Origin: Clostridia bacterium | Lineage (GTDB): Bacteria > Bacillota_A > Clostridia > Christensenellales > Aristaeellaceae | Assembly: GCA_017620455.1 (NCBI GenBank) | Contig: JAFZQK010000034.1 | Coordinates: 6,498 to 70,497, forward strand | Direction of reading: 5' to 3' | DNA length: 64,000 nt | Part shown: positions 18,301 through 26,941 of the stretch, one piece after another | Layout of the letters: each line of letters begins with the position of its first letter | How positions within the stretch are numbered: the first letter of the stretch is position 1 | Translations under genes and position numbers: made by a program | Notes under the pieces: model-generated | Seen by the model: the letters and a program-made list of their open reading frames with translations, nothing else | What the model was told of the DNA's origin: nothing | The model's database searches: none

Positions 18301-18416
18301 AGATGAGCCAGCGCAAGCGCCGCCTGTTCGACCGGCTCATCACCCCCGGGGAGGAAATGCCCACCCGCCTGTCCGAAAAGGATATCCTTTCCCTGTTTGA
18401 CGGGAACGGGAAATGA
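15336..18416 (+). CDS. SNF2-family DEAD-like helicase with SWIM zinc finger
   Basis: The 1026-residue protein belongs to the bacterial HepA/RapA-like SNF2 group. An N-terminal SWIM zinc finger (Cys59, Cys61, Cys66, His68) is followed by a large SNF2-associated region to about residue 550. The ATPase then follows: Walker A in DDMGLGKT (about 590), DEAQ box, LTGTPMEN, and C-terminal motifs LKAGGTGLNLTGAD and ATGRAHRIGQ. Such proteins remodel nucleoprotein complexes or recycle RNA polymerase; no nuclease or methylase partner is nearby, so a defence role is not indicated. GAGGAGG precedes the ATG. A promoter for the next gene lies inside its 3' end. Confidence 0.92.
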   Translation: MLTEERLREMAGEEIFARGRALFYRAPVRESRRSKEETVYLVSGEEKHLCSVTARGVRCDCGRFPCPHGIAAALAALDSGAMREMEGRLAQQAAPALLEAVGGVLPESDGIRLAPTLFLTREGMRVGLRIGEDRLYVVRHIPHFLSCREKGESLAFGKGFEYRPQWMRFDEKQDRLLDILAECCEYPAEKALTGMDARVMRLPPRAAARVLEALKDLPFTLHADNAVYALPGVAARGLDVDFSISGTPQSVTVSADLPAPLLPLTADCRFVLLGGECLDLPREQRPLARALHRYAAGREFRAVFGPQDGPRVARDLLPFLLRFSRAAIDPGLERHFVRLSLKAQVYLDKAGGDVTARVAFRYGEISIDPFIPEAAAPDTLLLRDAAGEKAVLDELAASGFHVRRGTVYLHAPDQIYAFVTEGASRLAAHAEVFFSKDFRRLTPRKPRLSGALRLKNGRLALELTDGGTPVEELLPLLEALRCRRRYFRFKDGVFLDLSEDDAWRPLAEAVHEARENTGGPIGACWAAYLAALIRENGLDVALDAPAARAADMAYDAPDAPVNCLRPYQDRGYRWLMALRALGMGGILADDMGLGKTVQTLAALLACMQTEKEKKPSVIVAPTSLTYNWLSECARFTPQMRVLLLSGGQAARAEQIRTLLSPDAPDLVITSYPLIRRDAALLRDVSFRFAVLDEAQQIKNVQSVGAHAVKQLSAECRIALTGTPMENHAGELWSLFDFVLPGYLPKYPDFLRRWGDGQNAEGLRRRIRPFLMRRLKSDVLSELPEKMESVLMADMLPEQRRIYDAALLQKRERVHQILRDRGLSRGRAEVLSAITELRQICCHPALCLPDYDGQSGKMEMLMDILPGALAAGRRALIFSQFTSMLRLMEKRLAKEGVSSLYLDGETPAEERLLLCRRFNAGEGSVFLVSLKAGGTGLNLTGADLVIHYDPWWNPTAEEQATGRAHRIGQKKKVEVLRLAVHRSIEEQVLQMSQRKRRLFDRLITPGEEMPTRLSEKDILSLFDGNGK

Positions 18417-18425
18417 GTGTATAAT
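18397..18425 (+). promoter_or_regulatory. Sigma-A-like promoter
   Basis: TTGACG, 17-base spacer, TATAAT at 18420-18425; the -35 lies within the helicase coding end. Confidence 0.8.
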
Positions 18426-18466
18426 GAATCGTTGATCCTGAATTCCGTGATTCCCGGAGGTGCTTT

Positions 18467-19582
18467 ATGCAGCGTGCTTCCGTTTCCCAGCCCGGCAGCC
18501 GTCGCCGCCTGATCCTGATCGTGGCGGCGGTGGCCGTATTTCTGCTGGTGCTGGCCCGGCTGGGCGTGTTCGGCGGCGGCAGCAAGCCCCTTTCCGCCTC
18601 CCATCTGCGCTGCGTGGCCTCCCAGAACGTGACGCCCTTCGGCAATTCCGTGCTGTACTACGACAATATGACGCTGTACTGCCTGTCCGCCAACGGGGGC
18701 GAGAGATGGAGCTACGCCCTGGGCAGCAACGCCAGCTTTTCCTGCTCCGACAGCATGATCGCCGCCTGGACGGGAACGCAATTGCATCTGATCGACCGCA
18801 ACGGCCATTCCACCTACAACGAAAACCTCTCCGACGTGATCCAGTTCGCCCGGGTGGGCAGCAAATACGTGGCGGTGGTGCTGGGGGGCGACATCAGCCC
18901 CTCCCTGGTGATCAAGGACATGCAGGGCACCAGCGTGGACAATGAAACCAACGCCTACCGGGATATGATCCTCCTGGATCTGGGCTTTTTCAGCGACGGC
19001 GATTACCTGTGGACCACCGCCCTGGACGTGTACGGCAGCGTGCCGGATATCAGCCTCAATACCTTCCGGGTGAACCTGAGCGGCGCCTACGGCATTTCCC
19101 TGGGGCAGAACCTGGTGTACGCCGTGGTGTACGCCGGGCAGAAGCTGAACGTGATCAGCACCCGGCAGCTGCGGCAGTACAACAGCCAGGGCAAGCTGGA
19201 GCCCACCGGCTCGGTGCTGGTGTACGGCTGGCAGCTGATCGACAGCCGGGCGGCTGGGAACGACGCCATGCTGCTCTTCACCCCCTCCCGGCAGACCGAC
19301 GAATACGGCCGCATCAATCAGCTGCGGCTCCTGTGCGGGAAAACGGACAAACGCTATTCCCTGCCCTCCCCCTGCGTGGGCGCGGCGCTGTACGGGAACC
19401 GCATTTACGCCTTCTCCCAGGACATGATCTACCGGGCGAACGTGTCCGACCGGCGCTTCACCCCCATCAGCCTGCCCGGGGAGCTGAACAGCGCCCCTGT
19501 GACGGGATATCTGGGCATGCTCAGCAACGGCACCGCCCTGCTGGCCTGCGAAAACGACGTGTACGCCGTCGCCCTGCCATGA
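18467..19582 (+). CDS. Membrane-anchored beta-propeller-like protein (DUF5711-like)
   Basis: The 371-residue product has a basic N-terminus, one membrane helix (about residues 15-35) and an extracytoplasmic part with repeated short beta-strand units such as LYCLSANGGERWSYAL and QLHLIDRNGHSTY. This resembles PQQ-like propellers and Firmicutes DUF5711 proteins. Function is unknown; a structural or sensing role at the envelope is a guess. CGGAGG lies before the ATG. The stop overlaps the next start (ATGA at 19579), so it is co-translated with hemW. Confidence 0.65.
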   Translation: MQRASVSQPGSRRRLILIVAAVAVFLLVLARLGVFGGGSKPLSASHLRCVASQNVTPFGNSVLYYDNMTLYCLSANGGERWSYALGSNASFSCSDSMIAAWTGTQLHLIDRNGHSTYNENLSDVIQFARVGSKYVAVVLGGDISPSLVIKDMQGTSVDNETNAYRDMILLDLGFFSDGDYLWTTALDVYGSVPDISLNTFRVNLSGAYGISLGQNLVYAVVYAGQKLNVISTRQLRQYNSQGKLEPTGSVLVYGWQLIDSRAAGNDAMLLFTPSRQTDEYGRINQLRLLCGKTDKRYSLPSPCVGAALYGNRIYAFSQDMIYRANVSDRRFTPISLPGELNSAPVTGYLGMLSNGTALLACENDVYAVALP

Positions 19583-20691
19583 CGCGGGACGTCGGCTTAT
19601 ATCTTCATATCCCCTTTTGCGCGCGCAAGTGCGCGTACTGCGATTTCGTTTCTTACCCCGGCATGGAAGACGCCATGCCCGCCTATGTGGACGCCCTGAT
19701 CGCGGAAATGGACCGCCGCGCCGCGCCGGATCTTCGGATCTCGTCGGCCTATATCGGCGGGGGCACGCCGTCGCTAATGCCCCCTGCGCTTATGGACCGG
19801 CTGCTGGACGCGGTGAAGCGGCGCTTTGCCTTCCTCCCGGATGCGGAATGGAGCTGCGAATGCAACCCCGGCACGGTGACGGAGGCTTTTTTGGCTGTGC
19901 TGCGCGCCCACGGGGTGAACCGCCTGTCCCTGGGCGCTCAGGCGCGGCAGGATAGGCTGCTCCGGCTGCTGGGCCGGATCCATGCCTGGGAGCAGGTGGA
20001 GCAGAGCGTCCGCCTGGCCCGGGAAGCGGGCTTTGAGAACCTGAACCTGGATCTGATGCTGGGCTTGCCCACCCAGACGGTTTCGGACGTCCGGGAGACC
20101 CTGGACGCCGCCCTGGCGCTTCATCCCACCCATCTGTCCTGCTACGGGCTGATCGTGGAGGAGGGCACGCCCCTGGACGCCCATGTGCGGTCGGGGGAAT
20201 GGACGCTGCCCGCCGACGAAGAAGAAAGAGACATGTACGAAGCCTGCCTCTCCGTCCTTGCGGAGAACGGCTTCGTCCAGTATGAAATCAGCAATTTTGC
20301 CCGTCCCGGCTTTGCCTGCCGCCACAATACGGACTGCTGGAAGCGGCGGGAATATCTGGGCCTGGGCTGCGCCGCCTGCGGGTTCATGGGGAATATCCGC
20401 TACCGGAACGCGCCGTCCCTGTCCGATTACCTGGCGGGCGCGCCCGCGGAGGAGGAAACCGTTTCCCCGGAGGAGGCGCGGTTTGAAAGCGTGATGCTGG
20501 GGCTGCGCATGACGGAGGGGCTGCGGGAGGAGGATTTCCTCCGCATGCACGGCATGACGCTGCGCGAGGCCTTCGGAAGCAAAATGGACGCGCCCATCCG
20601 GGACGGATTGCTGACGTATGAAAACGGCGTCCTGCGCCTTACCCGCCGGGGCATGGACCTGCAGAACCGGGTGCTCACGGAATTCCTGTAA
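19579..20691 (+). CDS. hemW: HemW-like radical SAM protein (heme chaperone)
   Basis: The radical SAM cluster motif CxxxCxxC is seen in FCARKCAYCDF near residue 20. IGGGTPSLM, an LLRLLGRIH segment and a C-terminal HNTDCWKRREYLGLGCAA stretch are all typical of HemW, formerly called oxygen-independent coproporphyrinogen oxidase-like. HemW binds heme and delivers it to target enzymes rather than oxidising coproporphyrinogen. The 370-residue length is normal. The ATG overlaps the preceding stop. In Firmicutes hemW often precedes hrcA; here it is followed by an SH3 gene. Confidence 0.9.
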   Translation: MTRDVGLYLHIPFCARKCAYCDFVSYPGMEDAMPAYVDALIAEMDRRAAPDLRISSAYIGGGTPSLMPPALMDRLLDAVKRRFAFLPDAEWSCECNPGTVTEAFLAVLRAHGVNRLSLGAQARQDRLLRLLGRIHAWEQVEQSVRLAREAGFENLNLDLMLGLPTQTVSDVRETLDAALALHPTHLSCYGLIVEEGTPLDAHVRSGEWTLPADEEERDMYEACLSVLAENGFVQYEISNFARPGFACRHNTDCWKRREYLGLGCAACGFMGNIRYRNAPSLSDYLAGAPAEEETVSPEEARFESVMLGLRMTEGLREEDFLRMHGMTLREAFGSKMDAPIRDGLLTYENGVLRLTRRGMDLQNRVLTEFL

Positions 20692-20762
20692 AATCCCTGG
20701 AAGAAAACAGCGCTCCCCCTCGTTTTTATTGGTGAAAGCAAATCCATTGGGAGGAAATCGCC

Positions 20763-21971
20763 ATGAAAAGCAGATTTGCAAGGACGCTTCCCGCGCTGCT
20801 GTGCGCGCTGTGCCTGATCCTCGCCGCGGCGCCCGCCCGGGCGGAGGTGCCCGGGGTGTACACCTACGCCACGGTCACCGGCACCCCGGATCTGAACGTC
20901 CGCTCCGGCCCCGGCACGGAATACGCCGTCATCGGCAACGTGCCCCAGGGCGCCGTCGTGGGCGTGCTGAGCGAATACGGGAACTGGTATCAGGTCTATG
21001 TGCCCAGCTTATCCATGAACGGATACATGAGCAAGACCTACCTGACGCTGACCTCCTCCCCCACGCCCGCAACGCCCACGGTGCCCGCCGCCGGCACCGG
21101 CGTGGTCAGCAACCCCAATCCTTCCGGGTATCTGAACCTGCGCCAGTACCCCAGCATGTCCGCCCCGGTCCTGGGCATTTATTACAACGGCGCGGTGTTT
21201 ACCCTGCTGGCCGCCACCTCCGACGGCTGGTATCAGGTGCAGATCAACGGGAACACAGGCTATTTCCGGCACGAATACGTCACCGTGAACGGCGCAAACC
21301 CGGGCGGCGGCGGCGCCGTGCCCCCCTCCGGGCAGACGGGCTACGTTTACGCCGCCAACGGCAAAAAGGTGAACCTGCGCTCCCTGCCCTCCTATACCGG
21401 CTCCACCATCATCGGCCAGTATCCCTCCGGCACGCCGCTGACGGTGCTCAGCGCTTCCGGCGCTTTCTGGACCGTCCAGGTCCAGGGCGCCGTAGGCTAT
21501 ATGGACTCCGCCTTCATTTCCGTGTCCGGCGGCGGCGTCTCCCCCAATCCCCGGCCCCAGACCCGCGGCACCGCCACGGTGAACAATCCCAAAGCCACCC
21601 AGTTCCTGAACCTGCGCGCCCAGCCCTCCACCACCGCCAAGGTGATCGCCCAGTATAAGAACGGCACCCGGTTCGAGGTCATCGCCCCGGGCGAAACCTG
21701 GACCAAGGTGTACGGCAGCGCCACCGGCAACGTGGGGTACTTTATGACCAAGTACCTGCGCCTCAGCGGCGTGTCCGCCTCCCCCACCAAGACGGTGAAG
21801 AACAACGGCAATTACGTGAACCTGCGCACCGCGCCCCGGAAGGTCAGCGGCAACGTCAGCGTGCAGGTGCCCCACGGGGCCACCGTCACCGTGCTCACCC
21901 CCGGCGACGAATGGACCCAGGTGCGCTACGGCAGCAGGGTCGGCTATATGATGACGGCGTTCCTGAAATAA
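20763..21971 (+). CDS. Secreted protein with five bacterial SH3 repeats
   Basis: A signal peptide (to about residue 27, ending ARA) is followed by five SH3_3-type repeats. Each is recognised by an LNVRSGPG-like element: LNVRSGP, LNLRQYP, VNLRSLP, LNLRAQP and VNLRTAP, spaced about 75-80 residues apart. Such domains bind cell-wall peptides and target proteins to peptidoglycan. No catalytic domain is attached, so it may act as a wall-binding or adaptor protein. GGGAGG lies 7-8 bases before the ATG. A bidirectional terminator follows. Confidence 0.88.
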   Translation: MKSRFARTLPALLCALCLILAAAPARAEVPGVYTYATVTGTPDLNVRSGPGTEYAVIGNVPQGAVVGVLSEYGNWYQVYVPSLSMNGYMSKTYLTLTSSPTPATPTVPAAGTGVVSNPNPSGYLNLRQYPSMSAPVLGIYYNGAVFTLLAATSDGWYQVQINGNTGYFRHEYVTVNGANPGGGGAVPPSGQTGYVYAANGKKVNLRSLPSYTGSTIIGQYPSGTPLTVLSASGAFWTVQVQGAVGYMDSAFISVSGGGVSPNPRPQTRGTATVNNPKATQFLNLRAQPSTTAKVIAQYKNGTRFEVIAPGETWTKVYGSATGNVGYFMTKYLRLSGVSASPTKTVKNNGNYVNLRTAPRKVSGNVSVQVPHGATVTVLTPGDEWTQVRYGSRVGYMMTAFLK

Positions 21972-21994
21972 GCAAATATACAACCAATCAAAAA

Positions 21995-22035
21995 CCCGCC
22001 GGGCTGCAGCATCGCTTCCCGGCGGGTGTGTTTTT
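21995..22035. terminator. Bidirectional intrinsic terminator
   Basis: CCCGCCGGG/CCCGGCGGG with T run on the plus side and A run on the left, between convergent genes. Confidence 0.85.
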
Positions 22036-22038
22036 GTG

Positions 22039-22677
22039 TCAGGCCAGGCCGAAAATCTTTTCCGCCAGGCGCATGGTCTCCTCCGGGGTCCTGCTTTCGT
22101 CCCGCAGGATCACCGGGAAGCCGGAATGCAGGAATTCGTCGTAAACCTCCTGGCTGTTGATCCTCGTCAGCATTTCCCGGTAATTATCCAGCGCCTTCTG
22201 CGGGTCCGGTTCCTCCAGAAGCAGGCTGTAAATGAACTGCTTTTCCGGGTCCGGACGGTCAAAAAAGCGGCTGATGGATACGGCCGGGTCCGCCAGCATG
22301 ATGAGCACGTGGCCCTCGGGGGCGATTTTCCGCAGGGTTTCCAGGCTGATATTGGTGTCCACAAAAATCTTTTTGCCCTGCCCGATCAGCTTCGGCAGGA
22401 TGCGAAGCTCCACGATCTCGCATTCCTTTTTCGCGCCATTGAGCCACCGGACGTACTCTTCCGGGGTGCGGCGGACAAATTCATGCCAATCCTTCAGGTC
22501 CCGGGTGTAGGTAAGGCATGGAAACTCGTTTTTGTCCAGTTCCGGCAGCACCTCGTCCTGATAGTTTTCCCCGCAGCAAATGCCACCGTGCTTCTCGGCC
22601 AACAGTTTCACCATGGTGGATTTCCCGCCGTAGGACGACCCGCTGATGAAATACACGTCCTTGAATTGGTCCTTCAT
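22039..22677 (-). CDS. P-loop NTPase, possible small-molecule kinase
   Basis: The 212-residue product has a Walker A motif near the N-terminus (GSSYGGKST) followed by a body resembling small P-loop kinases, with a FVDTNIS strand and HVLIMLADP strand. The substrate is unknown; the family resembles uncharacterised AAA/kinase-like proteins of gut Firmicutes. The start at 22677 has GGAGG about 10 bases upstream. It is 16 bases downstream of mnmA on the same strand, so co-transcription is likely. Confidence 0.7.
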   Translation of the reverse strand: MKDQFKDVYFISGSSYGGKSTMVKLLAEKHGGICCGENYQDEVLPELDKNEFPCLTYTRDLKDWHEFVRRTPEEYVRWLNGAKKECEIVELRILPKLIGQGKKIFVDTNISLETLRKIAPEGHVLIMLADPAVSISRFFDRPDPEKQFIYSLLLEEPDPQKALDNYREMLTRINSQEVYDEFLHSGFPVILRDESRTPEETMRLAEKIFGLA

Positions 22678-22693
22678 CGTCCTTATCCTCCAT

Positions 22694-25041
<2,348 letters not shown>

Positions 25042-25075
25042 AAAAAAACATCCTTCCATCATTCGGTCGGATGTT

Positions 25076-25105
25076 ATTGTATCACACCTGCCCCCCGCCG
25101 CGCAA
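25076..25105 (-). promoter_or_regulatory. Promoter for the HAD-tmk-mnmA unit
   Basis: On the minus strand: TTGCGC (25105-25100), 18-base spacer, TACAAT (25081-25076). Confidence 0.65.
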
Positions 25106-25264
25106 GGCCGCGGGCGGGTACAGCCGGCACAGCCGCCGCCTCTTTTCCGGCGGCGCGGCCAGGCGCACCAATCGCTTTTCACAGGGAAAGCAGATCAGAC
25201 AGCCCAGGATATGCAGCCCCGCGGGGTACTTTTCCCCGCAGATCAGGCACCTGTCTTCCGGCAC
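25082..25264 (-). CDS. csfB: Gin-like sigma-G inhibitor (CsfB family)
   Basis: The 60-residue product carries the zinc-finger pattern of the Gin family: CLICGEK, then GLHILG, then CLICFPCEKRLV, giving two CxxC pairs about 17 residues apart. Known Gin/CsfB (about 64 residues) binds sigma-G (and sigma-E in some settings) and blocks it until engulfment is complete. In Bacillus csfB lies upstream of xpaC, with a tmk region nearby; here too it precedes a tmk gene. Start is GTG 25264 with GGGGAGG closely upstream. Identification is by motif spacing and length. Confidence 0.75.
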   Translation of the reverse strand: MPEDRCLICGEKYPAGLHILGCLICFPCEKRLVRLAAPPEKRRRLCRLYPPAALRGGGQV

Positions 25265-25355
25265 GGTTCCTCCCCCCTTTCCGCATTTCAGCGTGCCCCG
25301 GACCAGGAAAAATTATGCGTTCCTTGAAAATTTTTCTGTGCGGGTGTTCCGTCCG

Positions 25356-25390
25356 CAAAAAAATACCCTCCGCAGCCGAAGCCGGGAGGG
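25356..25390 (-). terminator. Intrinsic terminator (minus strand)
   Basis: Stem CCCTCC/GGAGGG with a GC-rich interior; on the minus strand followed by TATTTTTTT. Confidence 0.75.
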
Positions 25391-25410
25391 GATCTGCGCG
25401 AAAACCGCCG

Positions 25411-25962
25411 TTATTTCCCGCCGTGCCTGTCCGAAAAGAACACCAGCGCAATGTCCGTCACGCCTTCGTAGATCAGCGCGGCGCCGATGACGATCACGGC
25501 GGTCCTCATGACCGCGAAGGGATTGGACAGGATCACCGCCCCCAGCAGGGCGCTGAGCGCCGCCATGCCCATCAGCACGCCCCAGCGCGGGTTCCCGGCC
25601 TTTTTCGCGTCCAGGGCGCGCAGGATATTGCCGATGCCGAAGCCCACCAGAAGGATGCCGAAAATCGTGGGAATTGCGCTTTCCACCGCCCGGGGATTGC
25701 CCACCATGAACAGGCCAAGCCCCAGGGAAAACACGCCCACGATCAGATCGCTCTGGAACAGCACCGGGCAGGAATGATCCTGCTCGAAATACCTGACGAT
25801 GCGGATCACCCCCGCCGCGATGGCGAAGCCGCCCAGGATGTAGCACAGGGAATTCAGCGCCGCTTCGGGAAACAGCACCAGCAGCAGCCCGCCCAGCGCG
25901 CACAGCGCCGCGGAGAAAAACCAGTTCTTCTTCATTTTTTCCCACAGTTCGTTCAATTGCAT
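25411..25962 (-). CDS. HdeD-family/DUF308 membrane protein
   Basis: The 183-residue product has six hydrophobic helices in three pairs with short turns, as in HdeD/DUF308 proteins (for example ALCALGGLLLVLFPEAAL and GILLVGFGIGNILRAL). HdeD of enterobacteria is linked to acid resistance; in Firmicutes the role is unknown. ATG 25962 has an AGAGGGA-like site upstream. It has its own terminator and diverges from bioY. Confidence 0.8.
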   Translation of the reverse strand: MQLNELWEKMKKNWFFSAALCALGGLLLVLFPEAALNSLCYILGGFAIAAGVIRIVRYFEQDHSCPVLFQSDLIVGVFSLGLGLFMVGNPRAVESAIPTIFGILLVGFGIGNILRALDAKKAGNPRWGVLMGMAALSALLGAVILSNPFAVMRTAVIVIGAALIYEGVTDIALVFFSDRHGGK

Positions 25963-26013
25963 TCTGCGTCCCTCTTTTCCCGTTTTCCCGATAAAACCGC
26001 CCGTTTTACGCCC

Positions 26014-26042
26014 TTGACTTCCGGGACGGCCCCCAGTATAAT
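26014..26042 (+). promoter_or_regulatory. bioY promoter
   Basis: TTGACT, 17-base spacer, TATAAT at 26037-26042. No BirA-type long palindrome was noticed around it. Confidence 0.85.
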
Positions 26043-26092
26043 ACCCCGGGCGGAGAAAGTCAACCGCCCCCCTGCGAAAGGAGACCGCCCGT

Positions 26093-26614
26093 ATGAAAAA
26101 CATCCGCGTTCTGGTATTCTGCGCCCTGTTCGCCGCCCTGACCGCCGTGTGCGCCCAGCTGGCCGTGCCCCTGGACCCCGTGCCCATCAGCCTGTGCACC
26201 TTCGCGGTGATGCTGTGCGGGCTGCTGCTGGGCTGGAAATACGGCGGGATTGCCATACTGGTGTACATCCTGCTGGGCGCGGTGGGCGCGCCGGTGTTCG
26301 CCGGGTTCAAAAACGGCGCGGCGGCCCTGGCCGGCCCCACGGCGGGCTATATTTTCGGCTATCTGCCCTATGCCATGCTCTGCGGCCTGCCCTTCCGGCG
26401 CGCCCAGGATACCTTCCCGGGGCGGTGCCTCATGTGCGCCGTCGGCACGGCGGTATGCTATGCCCTGGGCACGGCGTGGTTCATGCGCTCTACGGGCCGC
26501 GCCCTGGCGGAAAGCCTGTCTTTGTGCGTGCTGCCCTTCCTGCCCGGGGACGCGGCGAAGATCCTGCTCGCATCCCTGCTGACGCCCCGGCTGCGCAGCG
26601 CCATGAAAACCTGA
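26093..26614 (+). CDS. bioY: Biotin transporter substrate-binding subunit BioY
   Basis: S component of an energy-coupling-factor (ECF) transporter for biotin. The 173-residue product has six membrane helices and the family pattern: an early PLDPVPISLCTFAVML, LGAVGAPVFAGFKNG after helix 3, and GPTAGYIFGYL. It probably uses shared EcfAAT components encoded elsewhere. GAAAGGAG lies 8 bases before the ATG. Monocistronic: own promoter and terminator. No biotin synthesis genes are nearby, suggesting uptake. Confidence 0.93.
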   Translation: MKNIRVLVFCALFAALTAVCAQLAVPLDPVPISLCTFAVMLCGLLLGWKYGGIAILVYILLGAVGAPVFAGFKNGAAALAGPTAGYIFGYLPYAMLCGLPFRRAQDTFPGRCLMCAVGTAVCYALGTAWFMRSTGRALAESLSLCVLPFLPGDAAKILLASLLTPRLRSAMKT

Positions 26615-26628
26615 GCACAGAAAACACA

Positions 26629-26670
26629 AGAGGATGTTGCAGAAGCCAATCTGCAATATCCTCTTTGTTT
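26629..26670 (+). terminator. bioY terminator
   Basis: 14-base stem (AGAGGATGTTGCAG with CTGCAATATCCTCT, one G-U) and an 8-base loop, then TTGTTT. Confidence 0.85.
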
Positions 26671-26743
26671 ACAGGGATATTGGTTCTCATAGAAGAATGA
26701 GCAACATTGAATACCAGGGAATCGAAGAACCCCGGGGCGGTTT

Positions 26744-26935
26744 GGAGGGGCCGCAGCCCCTCCAACTGTAATCCGCAGCAGCGACCTGTGCGCTGCGAGG
26801 AGCATTTTTGCGAAGCAGAGCATGCCCTGCGGGAGCAAAAATGCTTTCCTTGCGCCTTTTCCGCCCGGGAGTCCCGCAGGGACGAGAGGAAAAGGCGTTT
26901 TAAGTCGTTCAAATGGAGGATCCATTTGATCGAAG
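26744..26935. repeat. Structured intergenic repeat, copy A
   Basis: This fills most of the 327-base gap between bioY and the ABC exporter. It starts with hairpin GGAGGGGC-CGCA-GCCCCTCC, followed by an ATCCGCAG segment and a GAGGAGCA box. Three further hairpins follow: GCATTTTTGC/GCAAAAATGC, CGCCTTTTCC/GGAAAAGGCG with TTTT, and TCAAATGGA/TCCATTTGA near the end. The first about 58 bases closely match copy B at 36707. No open frame with a ribosome site was seen. Confidence 0.7.
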
Positions 26936-26941
26936 GATTTT

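Noticed and set aside
15336..18416. SNF2 helicase as part of a DISARM-like or phage-defence locus
   Set aside because: No methylase, nuclease or phospholipase-D gene nearby; neighbours are sporulation and heme genes.
20763..21971. CRISPR or tandem DNA repeat within the SH3 gene
   Set aside because: Repetition is at protein level (five SH3 units) with diverged DNA; no constant repeat and spacer pattern.
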